A stretch of 64,000 bases of DNA from Sabulibacter ruber (lineage in GTDB: Bacteria > Bacteroidota > Bacteroidia > Cytophagales > Hymenobacteraceae). Both the position numbers and the translations under genes were made by a program. How positions within the stretch are numbered: the first letter of the stretch is position 1; every line of letters starts with the position of its first letter. Below, piece after piece: positions 53,862-61,834 of this stretch. The stretch covers positions 558,001 through 622,000 of the forward strand of contig NZ_JAFFID010000001.1 of the NCBI RefSeq assembly GCF_017355955.1, given 5' to 3'. The notes below the pieces were generated by a model, which saw only the letters and a program-made list of their open reading frames with translations, did not search any database and was not told where the DNA came from.

Positions 53862-55133
53862 ATGCGAGATATTGATATACAATCGGTGAAGCAGCGGTTT
53901 AGCATCATTGGGAACTCCCCTTTGCTGAACTATGCCATCCAGGTGGCGGTGCAGGTGGCCCCCACAGACATGACCGTGCTGATCACCGGGGAAAGCGGAA
54001 GCGGTAAGGAATCGTTCTCTAAAATCATCCATCACCTGAGTCCGCGCAAACACGGCCAGTTCATTGCCATCAACTGCGGCGCCATTCCGGAAGGTACCAT
54101 TGACTCTGAGCTTTTCGGGCACGAGAAAGGAGCCTTCACTGGCGCGGCCGAGGCCCGCAAAGGCTACTTTGAGGTAACCAACGGGGGCACCATCTTCCTG
54201 GACGAGATTGGGGAAATGCCCTTGGGTACCCAGGCCCGTTTGCTGCGGGTGCTGGAGAACGGTGAGTTCATCAAGGTAGGTTCCTCTAAGGTTCAGAAAA
54301 CCGATGTGCGCGTAGTAGCCGCTACCAACGTGAACCTAATCCAGGCGGTGGAGCGCGGACAGTTCCGCGAAGACTTATATTACCGCCTGAACACGGTACC
54401 AATCACAGTGCCTCCCCTGAGAGAGCGCGGCGAGGACGTGCATCTGCTTTTCAGGAAATTCGCCAGTGATTTTGCGGAACGGTACCATGTGAAGCCCATC
54501 ACCCTGCAGCCCGATGCCGTGCAGGAACTGTTGCGCTACCGCTTCCCGGGTAACATCCGGCAGTTGAAAAACATTGTAGAGCAGATTTCGGTGCTGGAAT
54601 ATGACCGGGAAATCAATGCCATTACGTTGCGCAAGTACCTGCCCCAGGAGCAGCAAAACCAATTACCTGCCCTGTTTCACCCCAATGCCCCGGCAGACGG
54701 CAACGGCATATCTGAGCGCGATCTGCTGTACAAGGTTCTTTTTGACATGCGCAAAGACATGAATGACCTGAAGCAGGTGGTTTTTGACCTTTTATCTCAC
54801 CAGCAGGAAGACGCGGAACTTCTTAAAGCCAACCGGCATTTGTTTGAGGAAATGCGTCCGTACGAGCAACCACCAGTGTACCGGGCACCGGAACGCCGCG
54901 AGGGCTACGTGCTCTCAGTAGACGAGCCAGACGAGGAATACGAAGATAAGGTGGAGGACATTTCCCATGAAACCGAAGAAGAAAGCCTTTCTTTGGAGCA
55001 GAAAGAAAAGGAAATGATCCTGAAAGCGTTAAAGAAGCACGGGAATAAACGGAAATACGCCGCCAAAGACCTCGGAATCTCAGAACGCACCCTTTACCGC
55101 AAATTAAAACAATACGACCTTGAAGACCTGTAA
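53862..55133 (+). CDS. Orphan sigma-54 enhancer-binding protein without receiver domain
   Basis: The 423-residue regulator begins almost directly with the AAA+ domain: Walker A GESGSGKE (43-50), the sigma-54 contact loop GAFTGA (90-95), Walker B IFLDEIGEM (111-119), and FREDLYYRLNTVPI with the sensor II region RFPGNIRQLKN. A linker of about 125 residues follows, with a short helix pair (LLYKVLFDMRKDMNDL) and an acidic part (DEPDEEYEDKVEDISHE). It ends in a Fis-type helix-turn-helix (KYAAKDLGISERTLYRKL). No phosphoacceptor or other sensory domain is present, so control must come from level or partner. It overlaps lptE by 14 bases. Confidence 0.93.
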   Translation: MRDIDIQSVKQRFSIIGNSPLLNYAIQVAVQVAPTDMTVLITGESGSGKESFSKIIHHLSPRKHGQFIAINCGAIPEGTIDSELFGHEKGAFTGAAEARKGYFEVTNGGTIFLDEIGEMPLGTQARLLRVLENGEFIKVGSSKVQKTDVRVVAATNVNLIQAVERGQFREDLYYRLNTVPITVPPLRERGEDVHLLFRKFASDFAERYHVKPITLQPDAVQELLRYRFPGNIRQLKNIVEQISVLEYDREINAITLRKYLPQEQQNQLPALFHPNAPADGNGISERDLLYKVLFDMRKDMNDLKQVVFDLLSHQQEDAELLKANRHLFEEMRPYEQPPVYRAPERREGYVLSVDEPDEEYEDKVEDISHETEEESLSLEQKEKEMILKALKKHGNKRKYAAKDLGISERTLYRKLKQYDLEDL

Positions 55134-55656
55134 CCCTTTCACTTACCTGCTCCTGCTCAGCATCACGTTCCTTTTTGGCGGGTGCTACTCTTTTACGGGA
55201 ACCAACATTTCCCCAGAGATTAAAACTATTTCCATCACCAACTTTAGCAATGCCTCTGGTCAGGGGCCTTCTAATTTACAGCAGTTTATCACCGAAGACT
55301 TTAAGGATTACTTTCAGCGTAACACAAACCTCCGGATTCTGCCCCAGGCAGGTGACCTGCAGATTGAAGGTCAGATCATGAGCTATACCTTTAGTCCGGC
55401 GGCCATCCAGCGCAGCGATGTACCTACCGGCAGCAACGTGGGGCTGGATCAGGCAGGTGCCAACCGCCTGACCATTGTCATCCAGATCAACTATACAGAC
55501 ACCAAGAACCCTACCAACAACTTTGACCAAAGTTTCTCTGGCTTCGCCGACTTTCCTCCTACCTTGGATATCAACCAGATAAGTCAGGCGCAGATCAGAC
55601 AAATCACAGAACGCATTATTTATAGCGTTTTTACCAAAACGGTAGCGAATTGGTAA
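55120..55656 (+). CDS. lptE: LPS assembly lipoprotein LptE-like
   Basis: The 178-residue protein has a lipoprotein signal (LLLLSITFLFGGCYSF) and the LptE fold: ISPEIKTISITNFSNAS, LQQFITEDFKDYFQRNTNLR and LQIEGQIMSYTFSPAAI. LptE plugs the LptD channel that delivers LPS to the outer surface. The start is a TTG inside the last codons of the activator gene (overlap 14 bases), which implies translational coupling; no ATG is available before the signal. It precedes a hairpin and the TPR gene. Confidence 0.87.
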   Translation: MKTCNPFTYLLLLSITFLFGGCYSFTGTNISPEIKTISITNFSNASGQGPSNLQQFITEDFKDYFQRNTNLRILPQAGDLQIEGQIMSYTFSPAAIQRSDVPTGSNVGLDQAGANRLTIVIQINYTDTKNPTNNFDQSFSGFADFPPTLDINQISQAQIRQITERIIYSVFTKTVANW

Positions 55657-55676
55657 GTATCTTTGCAAAACCAAAC

Positions 55677-55709
55677 AGGCACTGAAAACCATCTTTTCAG
55701 TGCCTTTAT
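55677..55709 (+). terminator. Hairpin after lptE
   Basis: AGGCACTGAAAA pairs with TTTTCAGTGCCT across CCATC, then TTAT. A long stem, with a modest tail. Confidence 0.8.
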
Positions 55710-55776
55710 CTTCTAAATCCTTATTTACAAGTAAATTGTCTTTGCCTTACCCCCGGGTAAAGTAAGATTGAGTTCC

Positions 55777-57294
55777 ATGAACAAAGCGGCGTTTTTAAAT
55801 ATTGTGCGGCAAGTTGCTCCCATCCAGGACCAGGAAGTTGACGACCTGGAGAAATTGGTGGTGTCTTTCCCGTACTGCCAGACCGCTCACGTTCTGCTGG
55901 CCAAAGCCGCCCATGACCGCGGAAGCATGCTCTCTACCCAGAAGCTGAGAAGGGCTGCCGCTCACGTATCTAACCGTCAGTTACTGAAACAACTGGTTTA
56001 TTCCTCCCCTTACCTGGAAGAACCTACCTCTGTTGAAGAGGAAGAACCAGAAACCACAACCAACGCTCCCGTTTTAGAGGAGATTTCTAAAAATGAGCCC
56101 CAAAACGGGTTGGTAGAAGCCCTGGAGGAAACTACCCAAGCCGAGTTGCAAGAGGATGTACCCGTGGCAGTAGCAGAAACCCCGGCTTTAGAATCAGAAG
56201 AGCCTTTACAGGAAGAAACTGAGCCTCAGATTACAGAGGAAGAAAGCTTGGTTGCCCAGGAGGAAGAGTTACCGCTTCCGGTTGAATCAACTTCAGAGCC
56301 CGAGATTGAGGAAATTACGGTTGATGACGTAATTCAGGAAGGTACATCTGCTATTGAAGAAACCATCCAGGAAAACCAGGTTGAAGAAATTACGGCAGAA
56401 ACCGAGTCTTCAAAGAATCAAGTAGAGGCAGAAGAAGCCGCACCGCTGGTAATCACCGAAGAGGAGTTTGAGGCCGGCATCAACTATGATGTGGAGCTTT
56501 CTGAAGAAGATGACAACCTGGATGAACTGCTGGAACTAATCCAGATCAGCAGTCTGACCTCCTTCAGTGCCCCGGTTCCGAGCGTTACCTTGCCAGATGA
56601 GGAGATTGTTTCTGAAAACACCCCTGAAACAGAGCAGATTGCGCGAATTGACGTTGAGGCTACTACTTCAGCCCCAGTTGTTGCAGAGCAGGACAAGGAG
56701 GTAAGTGCCTATCTGAAGATTGCCGAGCTTGACTCGCTGTATGACACATCGGGGTATGAGTTCCCCATGCTGCAGTTGCCGGAGTTCGGCCCTAACGAAG
56801 CATCTCCCGGAGAAAGTACCCAGGATCCGTACCTGTCTATCTTCTACCAGAACAACCTGGCGTACTGGATGGGCTCCAGCCGACTGGGTGAAAGCATCCA
56901 GCTGAAAGATGACCTTACCTCGGCCACACCATTCTATTTCCAGCCAGAATTGATTCTGGAACACGTACGGGAAAAGAATACACCGCCGCCTCCACCGGAG
57001 CCAGCTCCGGCCGCCAAGCTGGACAAACAACTGGAGATTATCAACCAGTTTTTGAAATCCACGCCTAAACGGAAGTCAATTGCCATTGCCCAATTGAACG
57101 AGGAACCGCAGGAAGATTTATCGGCTAAAAGCTCTAAAATTAAGAAAAGCCTTGTGTCTGAGAACCTTGCGCATATTTACATCAAGCAGGGCAAAGGCAA
57201 AAAGGCCATCAAAATTTATGAACAACTTATAGTGAAGTTTCCCGAAAAAAAGAGTTACTTTGCTGAACAAATTGAAAAATTAAGAAACGAATAG
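55777..57294 (+). CDS. Acidic TPR-ended protein of unknown function
   Basis: The 505-residue protein has an N-terminal folded domain (about 1-85, FLNIVRQVAPIQDQEVDDLE to RQLLKQLVYSS), a long very acidic Glu/Thr/Val-rich segment (about 90-300, for example EEEPETTTNAPVLEEISKN), a middle part (about 310-400) and a C-terminal TPR-like pair (LAHIYIKQGKGKKAIKIYEQ). No family is named. It lies 8 bases ahead of secG, so the two are probably co-transcribed. ATG 55777 is used; the frame also has TTG at 55768. Confidence 0.78.
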   Translation: MNKAAFLNIVRQVAPIQDQEVDDLEKLVVSFPYCQTAHVLLAKAAHDRGSMLSTQKLRRAAAHVSNRQLLKQLVYSSPYLEEPTSVEEEEPETTTNAPVLEEISKNEPQNGLVEALEETTQAELQEDVPVAVAETPALESEEPLQEETEPQITEEESLVAQEEELPLPVESTSEPEIEEITVDDVIQEGTSAIEETIQENQVEEITAETESSKNQVEAEEAAPLVITEEEFEAGINYDVELSEEDDNLDELLELIQISSLTSFSAPVPSVTLPDEEIVSENTPETEQIARIDVEATTSAPVVAEQDKEVSAYLKIAELDSLYDTSGYEFPMLQLPEFGPNEASPGESTQDPYLSIFYQNNLAYWMGSSRLGESIQLKDDLTSATPFYFQPELILEHVREKNTPPPPPEPAPAAKLDKQLEIINQFLKSTPKRKSIAIAQLNEEPQEDLSAKSSKIKKSLVSENLAHIYIKQGKGKKAIKIYEQLIVKFPEKKSYFAEQIEKLRNE

Positions 57295-57301
57295 TCCAAT
57301 T

Positions 57302-57703
57302 ATGTACATTGCTCTGATCAGCGTTATTATTTTCCTTTGCGTGCTGTTGGTTTTGGTGGTATTATCCCAGAACTCTAAAGGCGGTGGATTGTCCAGCCAA
57401 TTTGGTGGCGGCGGAACCAGCCAGTTAATGGGCGTGAAACGCACCGGTGACCTCCTTGAAAAACTGACCTGGGGCTTCGCAATCGGGATCATTGTACTAA
57501 CCCTGGCTTCCCATACTATTGTATCTGACGGCGCTGGTGCAGACAACCGCACCATCAACGAGCAACGCGCGGGCCAATCGGCTCCGGCCCCTGCTCCTGC
57601 CGCTCCGGCTGGTCCTCAGCAAAACGCTACCCCAGGTGCTGCTGCTCCGGGTGCCGCTACTCCGGCTCCGGCTACTGCCCCTGCCGGCGACTCAGCCCAG
57701 TAA
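57302..57703 (+). CDS. secG: Preprotein translocase subunit SecG
   Basis: SecG aids the SecYEG channel. The 133-residue protein has two membrane helices (ALISVIIFLCVLLVLVVL and LTWGFAIGIIVLTLASHT) around the conserved GGGLSSQFGGGG loop. The C-terminal 50 residues are an Ala/Pro/Gly-rich tail that is longer than in Proteobacteria but common in Bacteroidota. It directly follows the TPR gene and is ended by a terminator, 329 bases before groES. Confidence 0.93.
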   Translation: MYIALISVIIFLCVLLVLVVLSQNSKGGGLSSQFGGGGTSQLMGVKRTGDLLEKLTWGFAIGIIVLTLASHTIVSDGAGADNRTINEQRAGQSAPAPAPAAPAGPQQNATPGAAAPGAATPAPATAPAGDSAQ

Positions 57704-57737
57704 TAATCAAAACCGATACTGAGATACCCTTTATTCA

Positions 57738-57772
57738 GAGTCCGAGCCTTACCGGTTCGGACTCTTCTTTTT
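57738..57772 (+). terminator. Intrinsic terminator after secG
   Basis: GAGTCCGA pairs with TCGGACTC across GCCTTACCGGT, with TTCTTTTTT following. Confidence 0.9.
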
Positions 57773-57841
57773 TAGGCTGATGTTTTAAGCCCCTTTTCGG
57801 GAAAACAACCCCAAAAAGACCAGGGGCTCTCCTGCTGAAAC

Positions 57842-57930
57842 TGACAAAATTAAAGTCACGGCCCAGGCTCTTGTCAGGTCAGGAGAAAACCTGACAGCCA
57901 GATAACTGACAATATGTGCCAAATTTGGCA
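57842..57930 (+). promoter_or_regulatory. Half-site array upstream of groES
   Basis: Several TGAC/GTCA-type half-sites cluster here: TGACA at 57842, GTCAC near 57855, an inverted pair TGTCAGGT (57872-57879) and ACCTGACA (57889-57896), and TGACA near 57907. A 14-bp perfect palindrome, TGCCAAATTTGGCA (57917-57930), follows. These are candidate binding sites for an activator dimer upstream of a sigma-54 promoter. Confidence 0.6.
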
Positions 57931-57941
57931 GATAGAAGGAG

Positions 57942-57958
57942 TTGGCACAGGAATCGCT
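57942..57958 (+). promoter_or_regulatory. Sigma-54 promoter match upstream of groES
   Basis: TTGGCACAGGAATCGCT has the GG-N10-GC hallmark (GG at 57944-57945, GC at 57956-57957). It matches the consensus YTGGCACGRNNNTTGCW at all but two fixed positions. Transcription would start near 57969 with a leader of about 63 bases. No TAnnTTTG box is seen in the gap. Confidence 0.65.
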
Positions 57959-58031
57959 AATAGGCTTACCGTCCCGCGCAGGCTTGCTGCCGGGTTTTAT
58001 CGTTAACTTAATCTAATCTTATAACAACCCT

Positions 58032-58322
58032 ATGGCCTTAGATCTAAAACCATTGGCAGACAGAGTAATTGTGTTACCTGCTGCGGCTGAAGAAAAAACC
58101 AAGTCTGGTATCATCATCCCGGATACTGCCAAAGAAAAACCACAACGCGGCGAGGTAGTTGCCGTAGGAGAAGGCAAAATCTCCGATCAAGGTGTTTTAG
58201 TAAAGTCACAGTTGAAAGTTGGCGACCAAGTATTGTACGGCAAATACGCCGGTACTGAGATCTCCCTGGATGGCGCTGACTACCTGATCATGCGGGAGTC
58301 TGACATCCTGGCCGTACTTTAA
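58032..58322 (+). CDS. groES: Co-chaperonin GroES
   Basis: GroES caps the GroEL ring. The 96-residue protein has the normal length, the mobile-loop segment [20 protein letters not shown] and the C-terminal [14 protein letters not shown]. It is 42 bases ahead of groEL and forms its operon. Transcription probably comes from the sigma-54-like promoter in the gap upstream. Confidence 0.98.
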   Translation: MALDLKPLADRVIVLPAAAEEKTKSGIIIPDTAKEKPQRGEVVAVGEGKISDQGVLVKSQLKVGDQVLYGKYAGTEISLDGADYLIMRESDILAVL

Positions 58323-58364
58323 TCATTAATCCTATCATCAACCATACATCTATTTTAAGAAACT

Positions 58365-60008
58365 ATGGCATCTAAAAACATTTCTTTCGACGTAGAAGCG
58401 CGCAATAAGATTAAAAAAGGCGTGGATACTCTGGCGAATGCCGTGAAAGTAACATTAGGCCCTAAAGGCCGCAACGTAATCATTGACAAGAAATTTGGTG
58501 CGCCAAGCATCACCAAAGACGGTGTTACTGTTGCCAAAGAAATTGAATTGAAAGACGCCGTGGAGAACATGGGCGCTCAGCTGGTGAAAGAAGTTGCTTC
58601 TAAAACCGCTGATTCTGCCGGTGACGGTACTACTACTGCTACTGTATTGGCGCAGGCTATTTACGTAGCGGGTTCTAAAAACGTGGCTGCTGGTGCCAAC
58701 CCAATGGACCTGAAGCGCGGTATTGACAAAGCCGTTGCTAAAGTGGTGGAGAACCTGAAAGCTCAGTCTAAGAAAATCGAGAACTCATCTGAGATTGCCC
58801 AGGTAGGTACTATCTCTGCCAACAACGACACTGAGATCGGACAAATGATTGCCGATGCGATGGACAAAGTTGGCAAAGACGGTGTGATCACGGTAGAAGA
58901 GGCAAAAGGTACTGAAACCGAAGTGAAAACGGTTGAAGGTATGCAGTTTGACCGCGGTTACCTGTCTCCTTACTTCGTGACCAACCCAGAGAAAATGGAA
59001 GCGGAGTTTGACAACCCTTACATCTTGATCTACGACAAGAAAGTTTCTACCATGAAAGAATTGCTTCCAGTTCTGGAGCAGGTGGTACAAACTGGCAAGC
59101 CCCTGGTGATCATCTCTGAAGATGTAGACGGCGAAGCTCTTGCTACACTGGTTGTAAACAAACTGCGTGGTTCCCTGAAAATCGCGGCTGTGAAAGCCCC
59201 AGGTTTCGGTGACCGCAGAAAAGCTATGTTGGAAGACATCGCTATCCTGACTGGTGGTACCGTGATCTCTGAAGAGCGTGGTTACAAACTGGACAACGCT
59301 ACCCTGGAGTATTTAGGCCAGGCTGAGCGTGTGATCATTGACAAAGACAACACTACTATCGTGAACGGCCGTGGCACGAAAGATGCCATTACTGCCCGTG
59401 TAAACGAGATCAAAGCTCAGATTGAGAAAACCACTTCTGACTATGACCGTGAGAAACTGCAGGAGCGTCTGGCTAAACTGTCTGGTGGGGTAGCTATCCT
59501 TTACATCGGAGCTTCTACTGAGGTTGAGATGAAAGAGAAAAAAGACCGCGTAGATGATGCCTTGCACGCTACAAGAGCTGCCGTGGAAGAAGGTATCGTA
59601 GCAGGTGGTGGCGTTGCCCTGATCCGTGCGTTGGATGCCCTTGACAACGTAGACACTCGCAACGAAGACGAGAAAACTGGTGTTCAGATCATCCGCACTG
59701 CCCTTGAAGCTCCATTGAGAACTATCGTGGCTAACGCTGGTGGCGAAGGATCAGTGATCGTGAACCAAGTGCGTGCTGGTAAAGCTGACTTCGGTTACAA
59801 CGCCCGCGATGACAAGTTCGAGAACATGTTCGCGGCTGGTATCATAGACCCAACTAAAGTTACCCGTCTTGCTCTGGAGAACGCTGCTTCCGTAGCTAGC
59901 TTGTTGCTGACTACTGAGTGCGTGATCGCCGATGAGCCAGAAGAAGCTGGTGCTGCTGCTGGTGGCGGAATGCCAGGCGGTATGGGCGGCATGGGTGGCA
60001 TGATGTAA
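58365..60008 (+). CDS. groEL: Chaperonin GroEL
   Basis: GroEL is the 60-kDa folding chamber. The 547-residue product has the N-terminal [20 protein letters not shown], the ATP-site text [11 protein letters not shown] and [11 protein letters not shown] (about 86-96), and a Gly/Met-rich C-terminal tail ([14 protein letters not shown]). The codons look more regular than in nearby genes, as expected for a highly expressed gene. A strong terminator follows. Confidence 0.99.
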   Translation: MASKNISFDVEARNKIKKGVDTLANAVKVTLGPKGRNVIIDKKFGAPSITKDGVTVAKEIELKDAVENMGAQLVKEVASKTADSAGDGTTTATVLAQAIYVAGSKNVAAGANPMDLKRGIDKAVAKVVENLKAQSKKIENSSEIAQVGTISANNDTEIGQMIADAMDKVGKDGVITVEEAKGTETEVKTVEGMQFDRGYLSPYFVTNPEKMEAEFDNPYILIYDKKVSTMKELLPVLEQVVQTGKPLVIISEDVDGEALATLVVNKLRGSLKIAAVKAPGFGDRRKAMLEDIAILTGGTVISEERGYKLDNATLEYLGQAERVIIDKDNTTIVNGRGTKDAITARVNEIKAQIEKTTSDYDREKLQERLAKLSGGVAILYIGASTEVEMKEKKDRVDDALHATRAAVEEGIVAGGGVALIRALDALDNVDTRNEDEKTGVQIIRTALEAPLRTIVANAGGEGSVIVNQVRAGKADFGYNARDDKFENMFAAGIIDPTKVTRLALENAASVASLLLTTECVIADEPEEAGAAAGGGMPGGMGGMGGMM

Positions 60009-60032
60009 TTCGCCCTCAGCTCACGCTGATAT

Positions 60033-60066
60033 AAAAAAGCCCCGGTTCTTCAACCGGGGCTTTTTC
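60033..60066 (+). terminator. Intrinsic terminator after groEL
   Basis: AAAAAAGCCCCGGTT pairs with AACCGGGGCTTTTT across CTTC. A strong, bidirectional form. Confidence 0.95.
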
Positions 60067-60123
60067 TTTTGGTAGCTTTTTCGTTTAAGACCTGTTTTCA
60101 GGATTTCAGCACTAGAACGGCAA

Positions 60124-60720
60124 CTACTTAATTTCTTTGATTTGGATGTTTATTTCATGGGGCGCAGTTTCATCGCCACCAAAGTAGGGGTACAATTGAT
60201 AGCCTTTCCCTTCTCCGGCACAGCCTCTATCCTGCTCTACCTTTTTATTTCCCACCTGAAAAACGTATTTGTCTTCTGTGAGGGTTAGCTCGCACATATA
60301 AGGCTTGTTCAGGTCAATGGCCGTGATGAAGGTAGAAGTGTTCTTGCTGTTCACGTAAGAATAGGCATGTAGCTCTAACCGGTTGTTGTACCAACGCCAG
60401 CCAAAACGGGCACTGTTCTGGTGGTGGAAAGACCCGCAATCAGACATACCGTACAATTTATTGATGTCGGCCTGGTTTCCTGGGTCTTTGGTCTTGTAAA
60501 TGGCCGTAGAATCAAACTGTACCTGGAACTTGATCTTGTTGGTGGCTAAAGCCCGAAACGGATTGGTGGTTTCATGATCACCAGACTTGATGACATACTT
60601 CACGCTCTCCTCTGTTACTTTAGGAGTTGTGGAGTTAATCACTTCATCAATAGACTCACAGGAAAGGAAAACATAAGGCAAAGCCAACAGGAAAGGCAGC
60701 TTTTTAACAAAGGGTTTCAT
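60124..60720 (-). CDS. Lipoprotein of unknown function
   Basis: The 198-residue protein has a lipoprotein signal (LPYVFLSCESIDEVINS, Cys near 20). The mature part has many strand-like segments with aromatics (ARFGWRWYNNRLELHAYSYV, YMCELTLTEDKYVFQVGNK) and two Cys pairs (SDCGSFHH, DRGCAGEG) that may form disulfides. The pattern resembles a small jelly-roll-type domain, but I cannot name it. It has the same direction as the lysozyme gene, about 130 bases downstream of that gene's start. Confidence 0.68.
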   Translation of the reverse strand: MKPFVKKLPFLLALPYVFLSCESIDEVINSTTPKVTEESVKYVIKSGDHETTNPFRALATNKIKFQVQFDSTAIYKTKDPGNQADINKLYGMSDCGSFHHQNSARFGWRWYNNRLELHAYSYVNSKNTSTFITAIDLNKPYMCELTLTEDKYVFQVGNKKVEQDRGCAGEGKGYQLYPYFGGDETAPHEINIQIKEIK

Positions 60721-60848
60721 GGGTTCAGATTGTAAGAAGACAAAGGTAGGTAGCCTAAATAATTTTATTATCAGCTTACCCCTTGGTTATTAAAATCTTA
60801 CAATAAGGTTCTTCTTATAAATCTAAACCCATCTTCAAGAAAAAAGTA

Positions 60849-61694
60849 TTAATTAGGTTCGTAGCACATATTATACAAATCTTCCATAGTGCCGTTGAAG
60901 ACATTCAGGTCCAGATTTCCCTTGATTCCCTTCAATTTACCACTTTCGGTATGCTGCCAGAATGCCCAGGTATGATTACCTAACTGATGGCTCTTTTTAG
61001 GGTTGTAATGCGCAATCCAGAGCGGGTAATCATCAAAATAACCGGCCAGGTGTTTTTCATAGAAAGCATAGTTGGTGTAGATGATGGGCTTGATACCGTA
61101 CTCCTCTTCTACCCGGTCCAGCCACAACTGTACTCCCGCCCGGATTTCTTCATCTGATTGATGGTTGGTGACCTCTACGTCTATGACGGGAGGTAAATCT
61201 CCGGCTTCCAGTTTCACCTTGCTCAGGAAATTCTCGGCTTGTTTCTCGGCGTCCCGGGAAGGCAGGAAAAAGTGATAAGCCCCACGTAACAATTCATGCT
61301 TCTTGGCCTGCCGCCAGTGCTTTGCAAAATACCTGTCCTGGTGCGTGATGCCTTCCGTGGCTTTGATAAAGGTGAATCTGATTTTCTGCTGTTTAACGGC
61401 TTCCCAGTCCACGTTCCGCTGGTGGTGGGAAATATCAAGGCCAGTTACTTCGTACCCTTCCGGCTTAAAAGCAGTGAGCGTGTTGGTTTGGGTAGCCTCT
61501 TCCACTGAATGCCGCAGGAACGCTAATCTTCCGCCCTCTTTGAAATACTCAATCCCCAGACAAAGCACAAGGAATCCCGCCACACCCAAAGACAGCGGCT
61601 TCCACCAGGTTCCGGTGTTCGCCTGCTTTTTGCGGGGCGCTGCTTTGGCGGGACGTTTGCGGGTGCGGGTGGCTCCAGATCCTTTGTTTGTCAT
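60849..61694 (-). CDS. GH25-family lysozyme, membrane-anchored
   Basis: The 281-residue protein has a basic N-terminal tail, one membrane helix (WKPLSLGVAGFLVLCLGIEY, about 32-51) and a GH25 glycoside hydrolase domain from about 78: VTGLDISHHQRNVDWEAVKQ, FIKATEGITHQDRYF, AYHFFLPSRD, LPPVIDVEV with the catalytic Asp/Glu pair, and YTNYAFYEKHLAGYF. It would cut muramic linkages in peptidoglycan from the periplasm. The anchor and the basic tail argue for remodelling of the cell's own wall. Confidence 0.9.
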   Translation of the reverse strand: MTNKGSGATRTRKRPAKAAPRKKQANTGTWWKPLSLGVAGFLVLCLGIEYFKEGGRLAFLRHSVEEATQTNTLTAFKPEGYEVTGLDISHHQRNVDWEAVKQQKIRFTFIKATEGITHQDRYFAKHWRQAKKHELLRGAYHFFLPSRDAEKQAENFLSKVKLEAGDLPPVIDVEVTNHQSDEEIRAGVQLWLDRVEEEYGIKPIIYTNYAFYEKHLAGYFDDYPLWIAHYNPKKSHQLGNHTWAFWQHTESGKLKGIKGNLDLNVFNGTMEDLYNMCYEPN

Positions 61695-61781
61695 TTCCCA
61701 TCGGAAGTAGCCGGGGTTGGTGGGCTACCTTCATCACTCTACAAATTTACCAATTATTTGGGAGCTAAGAGGCCCTACAAC

Positions 61782-61817
61782 AAAAAAGCCCCTACCGGAA
61801 AACGGCAGAGGCTTTTC
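61782..61817 (-). terminator. Terminator after the POT transporter gene
   Basis: On the minus strand, AGCCTCTGCCGTT pairs with AACGG...GGGGCT-type text (complement AAAAAAGCCCCTACCGG at 61782) and runs into TTTTTT. The pairing is imperfect in the middle. Confidence 0.75.
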
Positions 61818-61834
61818 TAATGAGTAAGATAGAT

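Larger units (their letters stand above)
57704..58031. other. 328-base gap between secG and groES holding the groES control region
   Basis: It holds the secG terminator (57738), one of the recurring palindromes (57787-57812) and the sigma-54-like promoter with half-sites (57842-57958). The last 70 bases before groES are AT-rich leader. No CIRCE operator (TTAGCACTC-N9-GAGTGCTAA) is present. Confidence 0.65.

Noticed and set aside
57704..58031. A CIRCE operator was expected before groES.
   Set aside because: No TTAGCACTC or GAGTGCTAA half-site is present in the gap.
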